From the NCBI GenBank assembly GCA_007124535.1, contig SLEY01000288.1:1-11002 (forward strand): a stretch of DNA of 11,002 bases, in the 5' to 3' direction. Position numbers and translations under genes: made by a program. Numbering within the stretch: the first letter of the stretch is position 1; every line of letters begins with the position of its first letter. Positions 1-6,359 of the stretch are shown in pieces. The notes beneath the pieces are model-generated. The model did no database searches and was not told the DNA's origin. It was given only the letters and a program-made list of their open reading frames with translations. The DNA is from Planctomycetaceae bacterium. Lineage in GTDB: Bacteria; Planctomycetota; Planctomycetia; Pirellulales; Pirellulaceae.

Positions 1-4
1 GCAT

Positions 5-29
5 GATTTCACCTCCCCTCTGGGGAGGT
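5..29 (-). promoter_or_regulatory. Shine-Dalgarno hairpin ahead of a divergent gene start
   Basis: Read on the minus strand, ACCTCCCC, loop AGA, then GGGGAGGT form a perfect 8-bp hairpin. The 3' arm is a near-ideal Shine-Dalgarno sequence, followed by a 6-nt spacer and an ATG at positions 4-2. Only that start codon and one further base lie in the window, so the gene itself cannot be identified. The perfect SD, good spacing and an upstream minus-strand promoter candidate support a real gene start. Alternatively the palindrome could be a protein-binding site or a remnant of another repeat; neither side carries a T-run, so it is unlikely to be an intrinsic terminator. Confidence 0.5.
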
Positions 30-108
30 CGGACGCGGTAGCGGCCGGGTGGGGCGCGCCGTGTCCCCTGCGTTTTCTTCTCCTGGCCTGTTATTCGGAG
101 CATTCTCG

Positions 109-136
109 CTTATAAGCAACTCTCTGGCTCGCTCAA
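109..136 (-). promoter_or_regulatory. Sigma-70-like promoter for the divergent minus-strand gene
   Basis: On the minus strand TTGAGC (136-131) and TATAAG (114-109) are separated by 16 nt, giving 4/6 and 5/6 matches to the -35 and -10 consensus. Transcription would start near position 102 and give a leader of about 100 nt before the ATG at 4-2. The -10 overlaps a perfect 10-bp palindrome, GCTTATAAGC (108-117), which could also be an operator. The call is by eye, and planctomycete promoters are poorly characterised. Confidence 0.4.
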
Positions 137-190
137 GTTTTCGGGATGGGTCTCGCATGGGTTGGGCCGCAGGGTTTGTTTCAGGTTGGA

Positions 191-227
191 TACCATTGGT
201 AAATTATGGTAGGTAAATTACGACCAT
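191..227. repeat. Direct and inverted short repeats upstream of the propeller gene
   Basis: GGTAAATTA occurs twice, at 198-206 and 212-220, with a 14-nt period. The cluster is framed by TACCAT (191-196), ATGGTA (206-211) and ACCAT (223-227), which form overlapping inverted repeats. This AT-rich patch stands out in GC-rich surroundings. It lies 20-50 nt upstream of a plausible -35 element, where an activator or repressor site would be expected. The function is inferred only. Confidence 0.4.
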
Positions 228-246
228 AAAGGGGCACTGAACCCGG

Positions 247-281
247 TTGCCTCCAGAGATTTCTTAACATTATTCTCTGGA
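247..281 (+). promoter_or_regulatory. Possible promoter with dyad operator for the propeller gene
   Basis: TTGCCT (247-252) and CATTAT (269-274) are 16 nt apart, each matching the sigma-70 consensus at 4 of 6 positions. A perfect 8-bp inverted repeat, TCCAGAGA (252-259) and TCTCTGGA (274-281), brackets the -10 region with a 14-nt spacer. A bound regulator would occlude RNA polymerase; alternatively the repeat could form a leader hairpin. The resulting leader to the ATG at 430 would be about 150 nt. Confidence 0.33.
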
Positions 282-429
282 ACGGTGGTTGATCGGCTTT
301 CCGTTCGTGTTAATCTGCGAGGAGGTATGTGGGGCGGGCGTGTGCATCGACCGCGGGTGGTCCGAATCGAGGCAACGCGTGCCCCCCTGGAGTGGTCTGA
401 ACCCGTGGGTTTTCGTGGAGAATTGTGTT

Positions 430-3400
430 ATGACGTGTTTGGGGAATCGTAACACGGTGATCGCTGGGATTCTGGCGATCTTCGTGAGTGCCGGGACGAT
501 GTGGGCTTCCGAATCGGGGGATTGGCCGCTGTGGCGTCATGACGCCGCGCGCGACGCCACCACATCGGAAGATTTGAGCGAGGAGTTGCATCCGCAGTGG
601 GTACGGGAACTGCCGGCGCCGCAGCGGGCCTGGCCGGAGCAGTTGGATGATCAGGGCAAGTTGGGTTTCGACACGTCCTACGAGCCGATCGCGGCCGGGG
701 GGCGCCTGTTCGTTCCCTCGATGGTCACCGACAGCGTGACGGCTTACGACCTGGATACGGGCGTGGAGCAATGGCGTTTCACGACGGATGGTCCGGTGCG
801 CTTGGCTCCGGCCTATCATGACGGGCGGCTGTACGTCGGCTCGGACGACGGGTACCTGTACTGTCTGGAGGCCGAGTCGGGCGAAATGCTCTGGCAATTC
901 CAGGCGGCGCCGAACGATCGGATGGTGTTGGGCAACGAGCGGTTGATCAGCGTATGGCCGGTACGCGGCGCGCCGGTGGTGGCCGACGGCGTGGTGTATT
1001 TCGCCGCTGGCGTATGGTCTTTCGAGGGCATTTCGATTTACGCAGTGGACGCCGAGACGGCCGAAGTGGTGTGGAAGCATACCGGGATCGGCAACTACTC
1101 GAGCGACTCCTACAGTAGTTCGGCGCGTTCGTTCAGCAACATTGCCCCGCAAGGTTATCTGGCGGTGGATGGCGACCGGTTGATTGTTTCCGGAGGCCGG
1201 ACCACTCCCGGAGTTTATGACCGCAACACGGGCCAGTTGTTGGAGTTTGACCGGGTGGACAAACGTCGGGGTGGTTTTGCCGTATCGGCCTCCGCCAGCC
1301 GTTACCTGTTGCCGGTGGACCGCTGTGTGATTCAGACCGGTTCGCAGACGCACGACAGCCGCGAATGGTCCGAGCGGTTGGAGGAGCCGGTTTGGCGTCT
1401 GTTGGCGGCGGACGGGCGCTTGATCGCGGTCACGGAAGCGGGAGCGATTCATGTCTGGGGGCCGGAGCAGCGCGAGCCGGTAATCTACGCGGCGGATGCG
1501 GAGGAGCCGGACACGGTGCAAGATGCCTGGACGGAGCGTGTGGCGGAATTGCTGGAGACCACGGGCGCCCGCGCCGGATATGCGATGATGTTCGGAGTCG
1601 GTTCCGGCCGCCTGCTGGACGAGTTGCTCTCGCAATCCGAGCTGCATGTGATCGCTTGGGATCCGGACCCCAGCCGGGTGGAGGCGCTGCGGGAGCGTTA
1701 TCAGCGTGCGGGTTGGTACGGCCGGCGGGTGGCGGTGCGCCGGGGCGACGCGCTGACCGGCGTTCTTCCTCCCTACCTTGCCAGTCTGATCGTTTCGGAG
1801 GATCCGCAGGCTGCGGGTTGGGAACGGGGTCAGGTATTTGCCGAGTCGGTGTTTCGCGCGTTGCGACCTTATGGGGGGACCGCCCACTTGGCGGTTTCGG
1901 GCGAGTTGCAGGAGCGTCTTCTGGCCGCCGTACAGGAAGCCGAATTGGAGCAGGCCGAGTTGCAAACGGGCGACGCCTTCGTACGAATCGCCCGTCCCGG
2001 CCCCCTTCCGAACTCGGACGATTGGACGCATCAGTACGCCGACGCGGCGAACACGGGTTATTCGGACGACGATCGGGTCCGTGCGCCGCTGGGACTCAGC
2101 TGGTACGGCGGGACGACGAACGAAAAGACCTTGCCGCGGCACATGTTCGGACCCCTCCCGCAGGTGATCGAAGGCCGACTGGTCGTCTTGGGGCTGAACC
2201 ACATCAGTGCCCGGTGCGTGTACACGGGCCGCGAGATGTGGTCGACCGAGCTGCCGATGGCGGGCGAATTCTACACCAGTCTGGCTCATGAGGAGCAGTT
2301 CCAGCCGGGCCGGCGTGTCTATTTCCCCAGCCATCACGGTTCGAACTTTGTCGGCAGCAATTACGTATCGACGCCGGACAGCGTTTACATCATGCATCGC
2401 GACCGCTGCCTCCGCCTGGACTTGGCCACCGGCGAGATCCTGGCCGAATTCGAAATGCCGGATCGTGAAACGTTGCACGCCCTGCTGGACGATTCGTCGC
2501 CCTCCTATGCCGCACAGGTCACCACCGATCTGGAACAGCGCTGGGGCCATATCAGCACGGCGGGCGATCATCTGATTGTGGCGGCTTACCCGCACATCTA
2601 CGCCCAGCGGCCGGAACGCCCCGATCTGGAAACGCCGCGGGGAGCGAACCACATTATCGTGGAACGCGGCGTGCCCTGGCACTGGAACGCCACCTCCAGC
2701 GAATACCTGCTGGCAATGAACCGCTACACCGGCGAAATCCAATGGGTGCATCAGGCGCGGCACGGATTCCGGCACAATGCCATCGCCACGGCCAACGGCC
2801 GCACATTCGCCATCGACCATATCTCTCAAGAGATCTGGTCCTGGTTGAACCGGCGGGGCATCGAACCGGAAGTGGCGCCGGAGATTCGGGCCATCGATGT
2901 GGAGACGGGCGAAATCCAGTGGACGTATGACGACCACGTGTTCGGTACCTGGTTGGCCTACTCCGCCCAGCACGATGTGCTGATCCAGTCAGGCCGCCCC
3001 GGCGGCCGCCAGACCTTGCCCGACGAACCGCGGGAAGAAATCGTGGCCCTGCAAGGCAGCGACGGCCGCGAACTCTGGCGGCAGGAGGATGGATTCAGCC
3101 GCGGACCCCTGGCCCTGCACGAAGCCGAGCGGCGGATCTTCCCGATCAGCCGCGATCTGCTGACCGGCGAACGCATCGATCGGATCCATCCGATGACCGA
3201 CCTGCCCGAACGTTGGGGTATCACGGCCAACAAACGCTGTGGGACCCAGAACGTCAGCCGGCACCTGCTGGCCTTCCGCTCCAGCATGGCCTCGGTCCAC
3301 GATCTGGACAACGAGAGCGGGACGAGCAATCTGTCCGGGGTGCGCGCCGGGTGCACCAACAACATGATCGCCGCCGGCGGGCTGCTGAACGTCCCCGACT

Positions 3401-4071
3401 ACACGCGGACCTGTTCCTGTGCCTACCAACTGCAGACATCGGCCGGTCTGGTGACCATGCCCGAGGTCGAGAAATGGACGACCAGCTCGCATGGCGATCC
3501 GGAGCCCGGTACGATCCGCCGCGTGGGGATCAATTTCGGGGCCCCGGGGAACCGTGTGGCCGAGGGCCTGATGTGGGTGAATTATCCCCGCCGCAGCCAC
3601 GTGTCGGCCCCGCGGGTACCGGTCGAAGTGCAAACGGTGGACGGGGACGATCCCCGCTGGTTCCAGCGACATTCGCTGCTGCTGGCCGGAAACTGCGGTC
3701 CGGCTTGGGTGGCCGCCCACGGCGCCGAAGGTATCCGCCAAGTTCGTTTGGACGGACTCTACCGCGATGCGGACCAACCCGAGGACACCGCCCGCTACAC
3801 CGTGCGACTGCACTTTGCCGAACCGGAATCCCTGGAGCCGGGGCAACGCGTGTTCGATGTGCGCTTGCAAGGCGAAACCGTGCTGGAAGCCTTTGATGTC
3901 GTCCAGGCGGCCGGAGCGCCCGACCGTATCGAGGTCCGCGAATTCCAACACCTGGCCCTGGACGAAGATGGCGGCCTGACGCTCGAGTTGGTTCCCCACC
4001 AAAGCGCCGCTCGACCACCGTTGCTCTGCGGTCTGGAAGTCCGGATCGAAGAAATCCCGACCGAAGAATGA
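430..4071 (+). CDS. Exported PQQ-like beta-propeller protein with methyltransferase-like insert and malectin-like C-terminus
   Basis: This is a 1213-residue exported protein of unknown substrate. The ATG at 430 was chosen because GGAG (417-420) lies 9 nt upstream and a Sec signal peptide follows (MTCLGNRN, then a hydrophobic stretch ending near TMWA). The frame stays open back to a TTG at 289, but that extension looks like leader. Residues about 30-350 hold PQQ/PQQ_2-type blades (AYDLDTGVEQWRF, YCLEAESGEMLWQF, YAVDAETAEVVWKH). Residues about 365-520 read as a class I methyltransferase-like fold, with glycine loop FGVGSG (388-393) and an acidic VIAWDPD strand end. From about 530 (DDWTHQYADAANTGYS) a second propeller runs to a cysteine motif with C975 and CxC 995/997 (YTRTCSCAY). 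Residues 1028-1213 resemble malectin (VGINFGAPG, YTVRLHFAEPE, RVFDVRLQGE). It is probably periplasmic or cell-surface and may bind polysaccharide; no catalytic activity is assigned. It appears to be a single-gene unit closed by a strong terminator. Confidence 0.85.
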   Translation: MTCLGNRNTVIAGILAIFVSAGTMWASESGDWPLWRHDAARDATTSEDLSEELHPQWVRELPAPQRAWPEQLDDQGKLGFDTSYEPIAAGGRLFVPSMVTDSVTAYDLDTGVEQWRFTTDGPVRLAPAYHDGRLYVGSDDGYLYCLEAESGEMLWQFQAAPNDRMVLGNERLISVWPVRGAPVVADGVVYFAAGVWSFEGISIYAVDAETAEVVWKHTGIGNYSSDSYSSSARSFSNIAPQGYLAVDGDRLIVSGGRTTPGVYDRNTGQLLEFDRVDKRRGGFAVSASASRYLLPVDRCVIQTGSQTHDSREWSERLEEPVWRLLAADGRLIAVTEAGAIHVWGPEQREPVIYAADAEEPDTVQDAWTERVAELLETTGARAGYAMMFGVGSGRLLDELLSQSELHVIAWDPDPSRVEALRERYQRAGWYGRRVAVRRGDALTGVLPPYLASLIVSEDPQAAGWERGQVFAESVFRALRPYGGTAHLAVSGELQERLLAAVQEAELEQAELQTGDAFVRIARPGPLPNSDDWTHQYADAANTGYSDDDRVRAPLGLSWYGGTTNEKTLPRHMFGPLPQVIEGRLVVLGLNHISARCVYTGREMWSTELPMAGEFYTSLAHEEQFQPGRRVYFPSHHGSNFVGSNYVSTPDSVYIMHRDRCLRLDLATGEILAEFEMPDRETLHALLDDSSPSYAAQVTTDLEQRWGHISTAGDHLIVAAYPHIYAQRPERPDLETPRGANHIIVERGVPWHWNATSSEYLLAMNRYTGEIQWVHQARHGFRHNAIATANGRTFAIDHISQEIWSWLNRRGIEPEVAPEIRAIDVETGEIQWTYDDHVFGTWLAYSAQHDVLIQSGRPGGRQTLPDEPREEIVALQGSDGRELWRQEDGFSRGPLALHEAERRIFPISRDLLTGERIDRIHPMTDLPERWGITANKRCGTQNVSRHLLAFRSSMASVHDLDNESGTSNLSGVRAGCTNNMIAAGGLLNVPDYTRTCSCAYQLQTSAGLVTMPEVEKWTTSSHGDPEPGTIRRVGINFGAPGNRVAEGLMWVNYPRRSHVSAPRVPVEVQTVDGDDPRWFQRHSLLLAGNCGPAWVAAHGAEGIRQVRLDGLYRDADQPEDTARYTVRLHFAEPESLEPGQRVFDVRLQGETVLEAFDVVQAAGAPDRIEVREFQHLALDEDGGLTLELVPHQSAARPPLLCGLEVRIEEIPTEE

Positions 4072-4129
4072 CGCCCGTCGGTGCCCAAGAAGATCCGTGA
4101 CCGCGGATGGGCGGCCGATCATGATCCCT

Positions 4130-4180
4130 GATCGCCGCAGTGACGTCGTGGCAACGACGCACTGCGGCGATCTTGTTTTT
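4130..4180 (+). terminator. Strong intrinsic terminator after the propeller gene
   Basis: GATCGCCGCAGTG (4130-4142) pairs perfectly with CACTGCGGCGATC (4160-4172). Inside it CGTCGT (4144-4149) pairs with ACGACG (4154-4159) around loop GGCA, leaving one bulged A at 4143. The 19-bp GC-rich stem is followed at once by TTGTTTTT (4173-4180), the classic Rho-independent form. It lies 58 nt after the stop codon and separates the propeller gene from the secretion cluster. Confidence 0.88.
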
Positions 4181-4187
4181 CCGGCCG

Positions 4188-4216
4188 TTTTCCGAAACGG
4201 CTGGGCCTCGTATGAT
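4188..4216 (+). promoter_or_regulatory. Possible promoter for the secretion cluster
   Basis: TATGAT (4211-4216) matches the -10 consensus at 5 of 6 positions, and TTTTCC lies 17 nt upstream (4188-4193) as a weak -35. The -35 overlaps a small hairpin, CCGTTT (4185-4190) with AAACGG (4195-4200). The terminator just upstream implies that the next genes need their own promoter in this roughly 150-nt gap, and this is the best match there. The leader would be about 115 nt. Confidence 0.3.
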
Positions 4217-4336
4217 GGACTTAGCAAGGCGGTCTGGATCGTCGCAGGGTGAATCTGTACCGATTGGGAAAAATTTAACGATCCCGAAGGAAGATTCCGA
4301 TAAGCTAGTTTGAGACACTGTTTTTCAGGCATGACC

Positions 4337-5539
4337 ATGGCTACCTTCACATATTCGGCTCGAGATCGCGCTGGCCGACCCCTCCGTGGTTCGGTGGATG
4401 CCCCCACGCCCCAAGCGGCCGCAGCCGACTTGCGCAACCGTGGCTGGATGGTGCTCCAGGTACGTGCCCAGACAAGCCGGGGTGGTGACCGCGAGGGAGG
4501 GGTAGGATTTGGCTTGCCGATCCGTTCGAGTGATATCGAAGTGAGTTTGCGACAATTGGCCGTGATGTTACGCAGTGGTTTGACGCTGTTGAACGCCCTG
4601 CAAACGCTGGTCGAACAGTCACCTCGACGAGGGGTTCGGCGGGTCTGGAGTGACGTTTCGCGTCAGATCCAGGAGGGTTCCGGGTTGGCCGAAGCGATGG
4701 CTCGGCATCCTTCGTTTTCCGCCTTGGTGGTCCAACTGGTCCGAGTGGGTGAACAGACGGGCCAACTGGAATCGGTGCTGGTCCGCGCGGCCAGCGGGTT
4801 GGAACAACGGCGGCGTTTGCGTTCCCAATTGCTCGGCGCCTTGACCTATCCTTCGATCGTTTTTGTGGCCGCGATGGGGGTTACGGGCTTCATGGTCTTC
4901 AGCGTGATCCCCAAATTGCAGCAGTTTTTGGGCGCGATGGGTCGCCGTCTGCCCCCGTTGACCCAGTTCCTGGTCGATTTGACGGATTTCATTCATGCCT
5001 GGGTGCTGCAGGGCGTCGTCGTCGGTTTGCTATTGGGGGGGGTATTTGTGGGTCTGCGGCATTGGCCGCCCAGCCGGTTCTGGATGGATCGTTACTGGGT
5101 GCGCGTACCGATTCTGGGCGGGCTCACCCGGCTGGCGGGAACGGTACTGGTGGCTCGGGGGTTGTCCACGTTGTTACGTAGCGGGGTGACGTTGCTGGAG
5201 AGTCTGCGGACGGTGGAGCGGTTGATGGGGAACCGGTATCTGGCCAGCCGGGTTTCGGGCGCACGGGATGCGGTGATTCAAGGCGGGTCGCTGGCCGCGC
5301 CGCTGGCCGGCCAGCAGGCGTTTATGCCCATGTTGTCGGGGATGGTGGCCGTGGGCGAATCGGCGGGTACGTTGGACGAGGTGTTGGAGGAAGTGGCGCG
5401 TTTTTACGAGGACGAACTACAGCGTGCGATCGCCCGCTTGGCCGCCTTGGTCGAACCGGCGATCATCGTGGTGGTCGGGGGGATTGTGGGGTTCATTTAC
5501 ATTGCCTTTTTCATGGCGCTGTTCGCAGCTGCCGGGTGA
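4337..5539 (+). CDS. Type II secretion / type IV pilus inner-membrane platform protein, GspF/PilC family
   Basis: This is the polytopic inner-membrane protein that couples the cytoplasmic ATPase to pseudopilus or pilus assembly. It has 400 residues, the usual family length. The N-terminus MATFTYSARDRAGRPLRGSV is the typical GspF/PilC start. Two T2SSF domains follow, about 66-188 (LAVMLRSGLTLLNAL, VRVGEQTGQLESVL) and 262-385 (LSTLLRSGVTLLESL, VAVGESAGTLDEVL). The paired ExxG(T/Q)L motifs are clear. Hydrophobic segments lie at about 170-195, 221-243 and 371-400. The ATG at 4337 is preferred because AGG (4327-4329) lies 7 nt upstream; an in-frame ATG at 4331 is the alternative, and a TTG at 4310 is less likely. 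It is first of a co-directional cluster, with 7 nt to the next gene. No GspE/PilB ATPase gene lies beside it, which is unusual since E and F are often adjacent. Confidence 0.93.
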   Translation: MATFTYSARDRAGRPLRGSVDAPTPQAAAADLRNRGWMVLQVRAQTSRGGDREGGVGFGLPIRSSDIEVSLRQLAVMLRSGLTLLNALQTLVEQSPRRGVRRVWSDVSRQIQEGSGLAEAMARHPSFSALVVQLVRVGEQTGQLESVLVRAASGLEQRRRLRSQLLGALTYPSIVFVAAMGVTGFMVFSVIPKLQQFLGAMGRRLPPLTQFLVDLTDFIHAWVLQGVVVGLLLGGVFVGLRHWPPSRFWMDRYWVRVPILGGLTRLAGTVLVARGLSTLLRSGVTLLESLRTVERLMGNRYLASRVSGARDAVIQGGSLAAPLAGQQAFMPMLSGMVAVGESAGTLDEVLEEVARFYEDELQRAIARLAALVEPAIIVVVGGIVGFIYIAFFMALFAAAG

Positions 5540-5546
5540 TTCCCTG

Positions 5547-6089
5547 ATGGCAAGAATTCTTTTCCAAAGCAGCGTGTTTTTATTCGGTTGGGTTGTTCTT
5601 CTTTCCTCCGTTCGGGGCGATACAGGCGGCTCCGCTCGGATCCTTGCCCCGCGGAGCGAAACGGCTTCGTGGGAGGAAGCCATCGGGGAATTACCCGAAT
5701 TGCCGGCCCCGAGCGAACCGGACCAGGAGCGGCCCGTGGCGCCGCCTGAGGAGCGTCCGGCGGAGCGACGTGACCCGACGGAGCCGGGCGAGGAGTTGCG
5801 TGATCTGGTGGCCCCCCTGCGGTTGGGGCAACCGGGCCGCGCCGGTGCTGCGGCCGGATTGACCGTCCCGCGAATGGTGTTGAAAGGCCGGATTGTCGGC
5901 CCGTCCGCTCCGCCCGCCATCCTCTTGGAACTGGACGAATCCTTGTATGTCTTGCATGAAGACAGCGAGTTGACCGTCGAGGAGCCGGGGGGCGGAATCG
6001 GCGGGGTGACGTTGCAAGTCCAGCGGATCGACGCGTCGGAAGTCCGCATCGAAGTACTGCCGTTTCGCAAAATCATGATACTGCGCTAG
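5547..6089 (+). CDS. Small GspC/PilP-like periplasmic connector protein (putative)
   Basis: This 180-residue protein starts 7 nt after the platform-protein stop, so the two are almost certainly co-transcribed. An N-terminal hydrophobic segment (MARILFQSSVFLFGWVVLLSS) could be a signal peptide or an uncleaved anchor. A long Pro/Glu/Arg-rich linker follows (about 40-100). A compact C-terminal domain (about 105-180) begins MVLKGRIVGPSAPPAILLEL and ends ASEVRIEVLPFRKIMIL. A membrane anchor, proline-rich linker and small beta-rich domain with 'LKGRIVG...' and a stored-value strand pattern is the layout of GspC HR and PilP domains, which link the inner-membrane complex to the secretin. Residue-level similarity is weak, so the assignment rests on topology and its position between platform protein and secretin. 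No SD is obvious before the ATG; translational coupling is likely. Confidence 0.72.
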   Translation: MARILFQSSVFLFGWVVLLSSVRGDTGGSARILAPRSETASWEEAIGELPELPAPSEPDQERPVAPPEERPAERRDPTEPGEELRDLVAPLRLGQPGRAGAAAGLTVPRMVLKGRIVGPSAPPAILLELDESLYVLHEDSELTVEEPGGGIGGVTLQVQRIDASEVRIEVLPFRKIMILR

Positions 6090-6167
6090 TGCCGCAAATC
6101 ACAATTGACGTACCGAACCCACATAATACGGAACGGAAACAGCCCGAACGACACGCAAGAAATCGGT

Positions 6168-6289
6168 CCGTAGGTTGGGCATTCCTGCCCGACGATCCCC
6201 ATGGTGGATCCGCAGTGAGGGATTCGTGGTCAACGGGACGTTCTTGTCGATGAGCCTACGTCCGTCGGGCAGGAATGCCCGACCCACGG
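6168..6289. repeat. REPIN-like pair of inverted REP palindromes
   Basis: Two 27-bp copies in opposite orientation, differing at two positions, lie at 6168-6194 and 6263-6289. Each contains a hairpin: GTTGGGCA/TGCCCGAC with loop TTCC (6174-6193, one G-T pair) and GTCGGGCA/TGCCCGAC (6264-6283, perfect). Each has a 5' tetranucleotide foot: GTAG (6170-6173) on plus and GTGG on minus (6287-6284). A palindrome with a GTRG foot, present as an inverted pair about 70 nt apart, is the structure of REP/REPIN elements moved by RAYT (TnpA_REP) transposases. A further unpaired arm, GTCGGGCA, sits at 6312-6319. No RAYT gene is in the window. The element fills most of the 264-nt gap before the secretin and could also stabilise or attenuate mRNA. 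Confidence 0.72.
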
Positions 6290-6344
6290 GGAGAGCCAGC
6301 AAGCAGGCCTGGTCGGGCACATATCGAGATACGGAATTTCAGCA

Positions 6345-6350
6345 AGGAGG
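6345..6350 (+). promoter_or_regulatory. Ribosome binding site deciding the secretin start
   Basis: AGGAGG at 6345-6350, within AAGGAGG, is the strongest SD on the plus strand near a gene start. It lies 9 nt before the ATG at 6360 but only 3 nt before the in-frame GTG at 6354, so the ATG is chosen. A strong independent SD fits with initiation not coupled to the distant upstream gene. Confidence 0.75.
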
Positions 6351-6359
6351 CGAGTGTCC

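Noticed and set aside
289..429. N-terminal extension of the propeller protein to a TTG at 289
   Set aside because: The extension has no ribosome site at its start and would bury the Sec signal peptide 47 residues inside; the ATG at 430 has a well-spaced GGAG.
1365..2291. A 308-codon plus-strand frame inside the propeller gene
   Set aside because: Its translation is almost all Gly/Ala/Arg, typical of an off-frame reading of GC-rich DNA.
310..2973. An 887-codon open frame on the minus strand
   Set aside because: It is the antisense shadow of the propeller gene. Its translation is rich in Arg, His, Gln and Pro with no domain pattern, while the plus frame shows clear propeller blades.
2989..4437. 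A 482-codon minus-strand open frame
   Set aside because: It crosses the end of the propeller gene, a strong plus-strand terminator and the start of the platform gene, with no recognisable domain.
6105..6127. TTGACG and CATAAT as a promoter for the secretin
   Set aside because: The two boxes are only 11 nt apart, too close for a sigma-70 promoter, and no second -10 lies at the right distance.
6168..6289. CRISPR-like repeats
   Set aside because: There are only two copies, in opposite orientation, each a palindrome with a foot sequence; a REPIN-like element explains them better.
6099..6320. Small minus-strand protein with a VGRAFLPDGRR-like run across the repeat element
   Set aside because: The apparent peptide is a translation of the REP palindromes and lacks a ribosome site.
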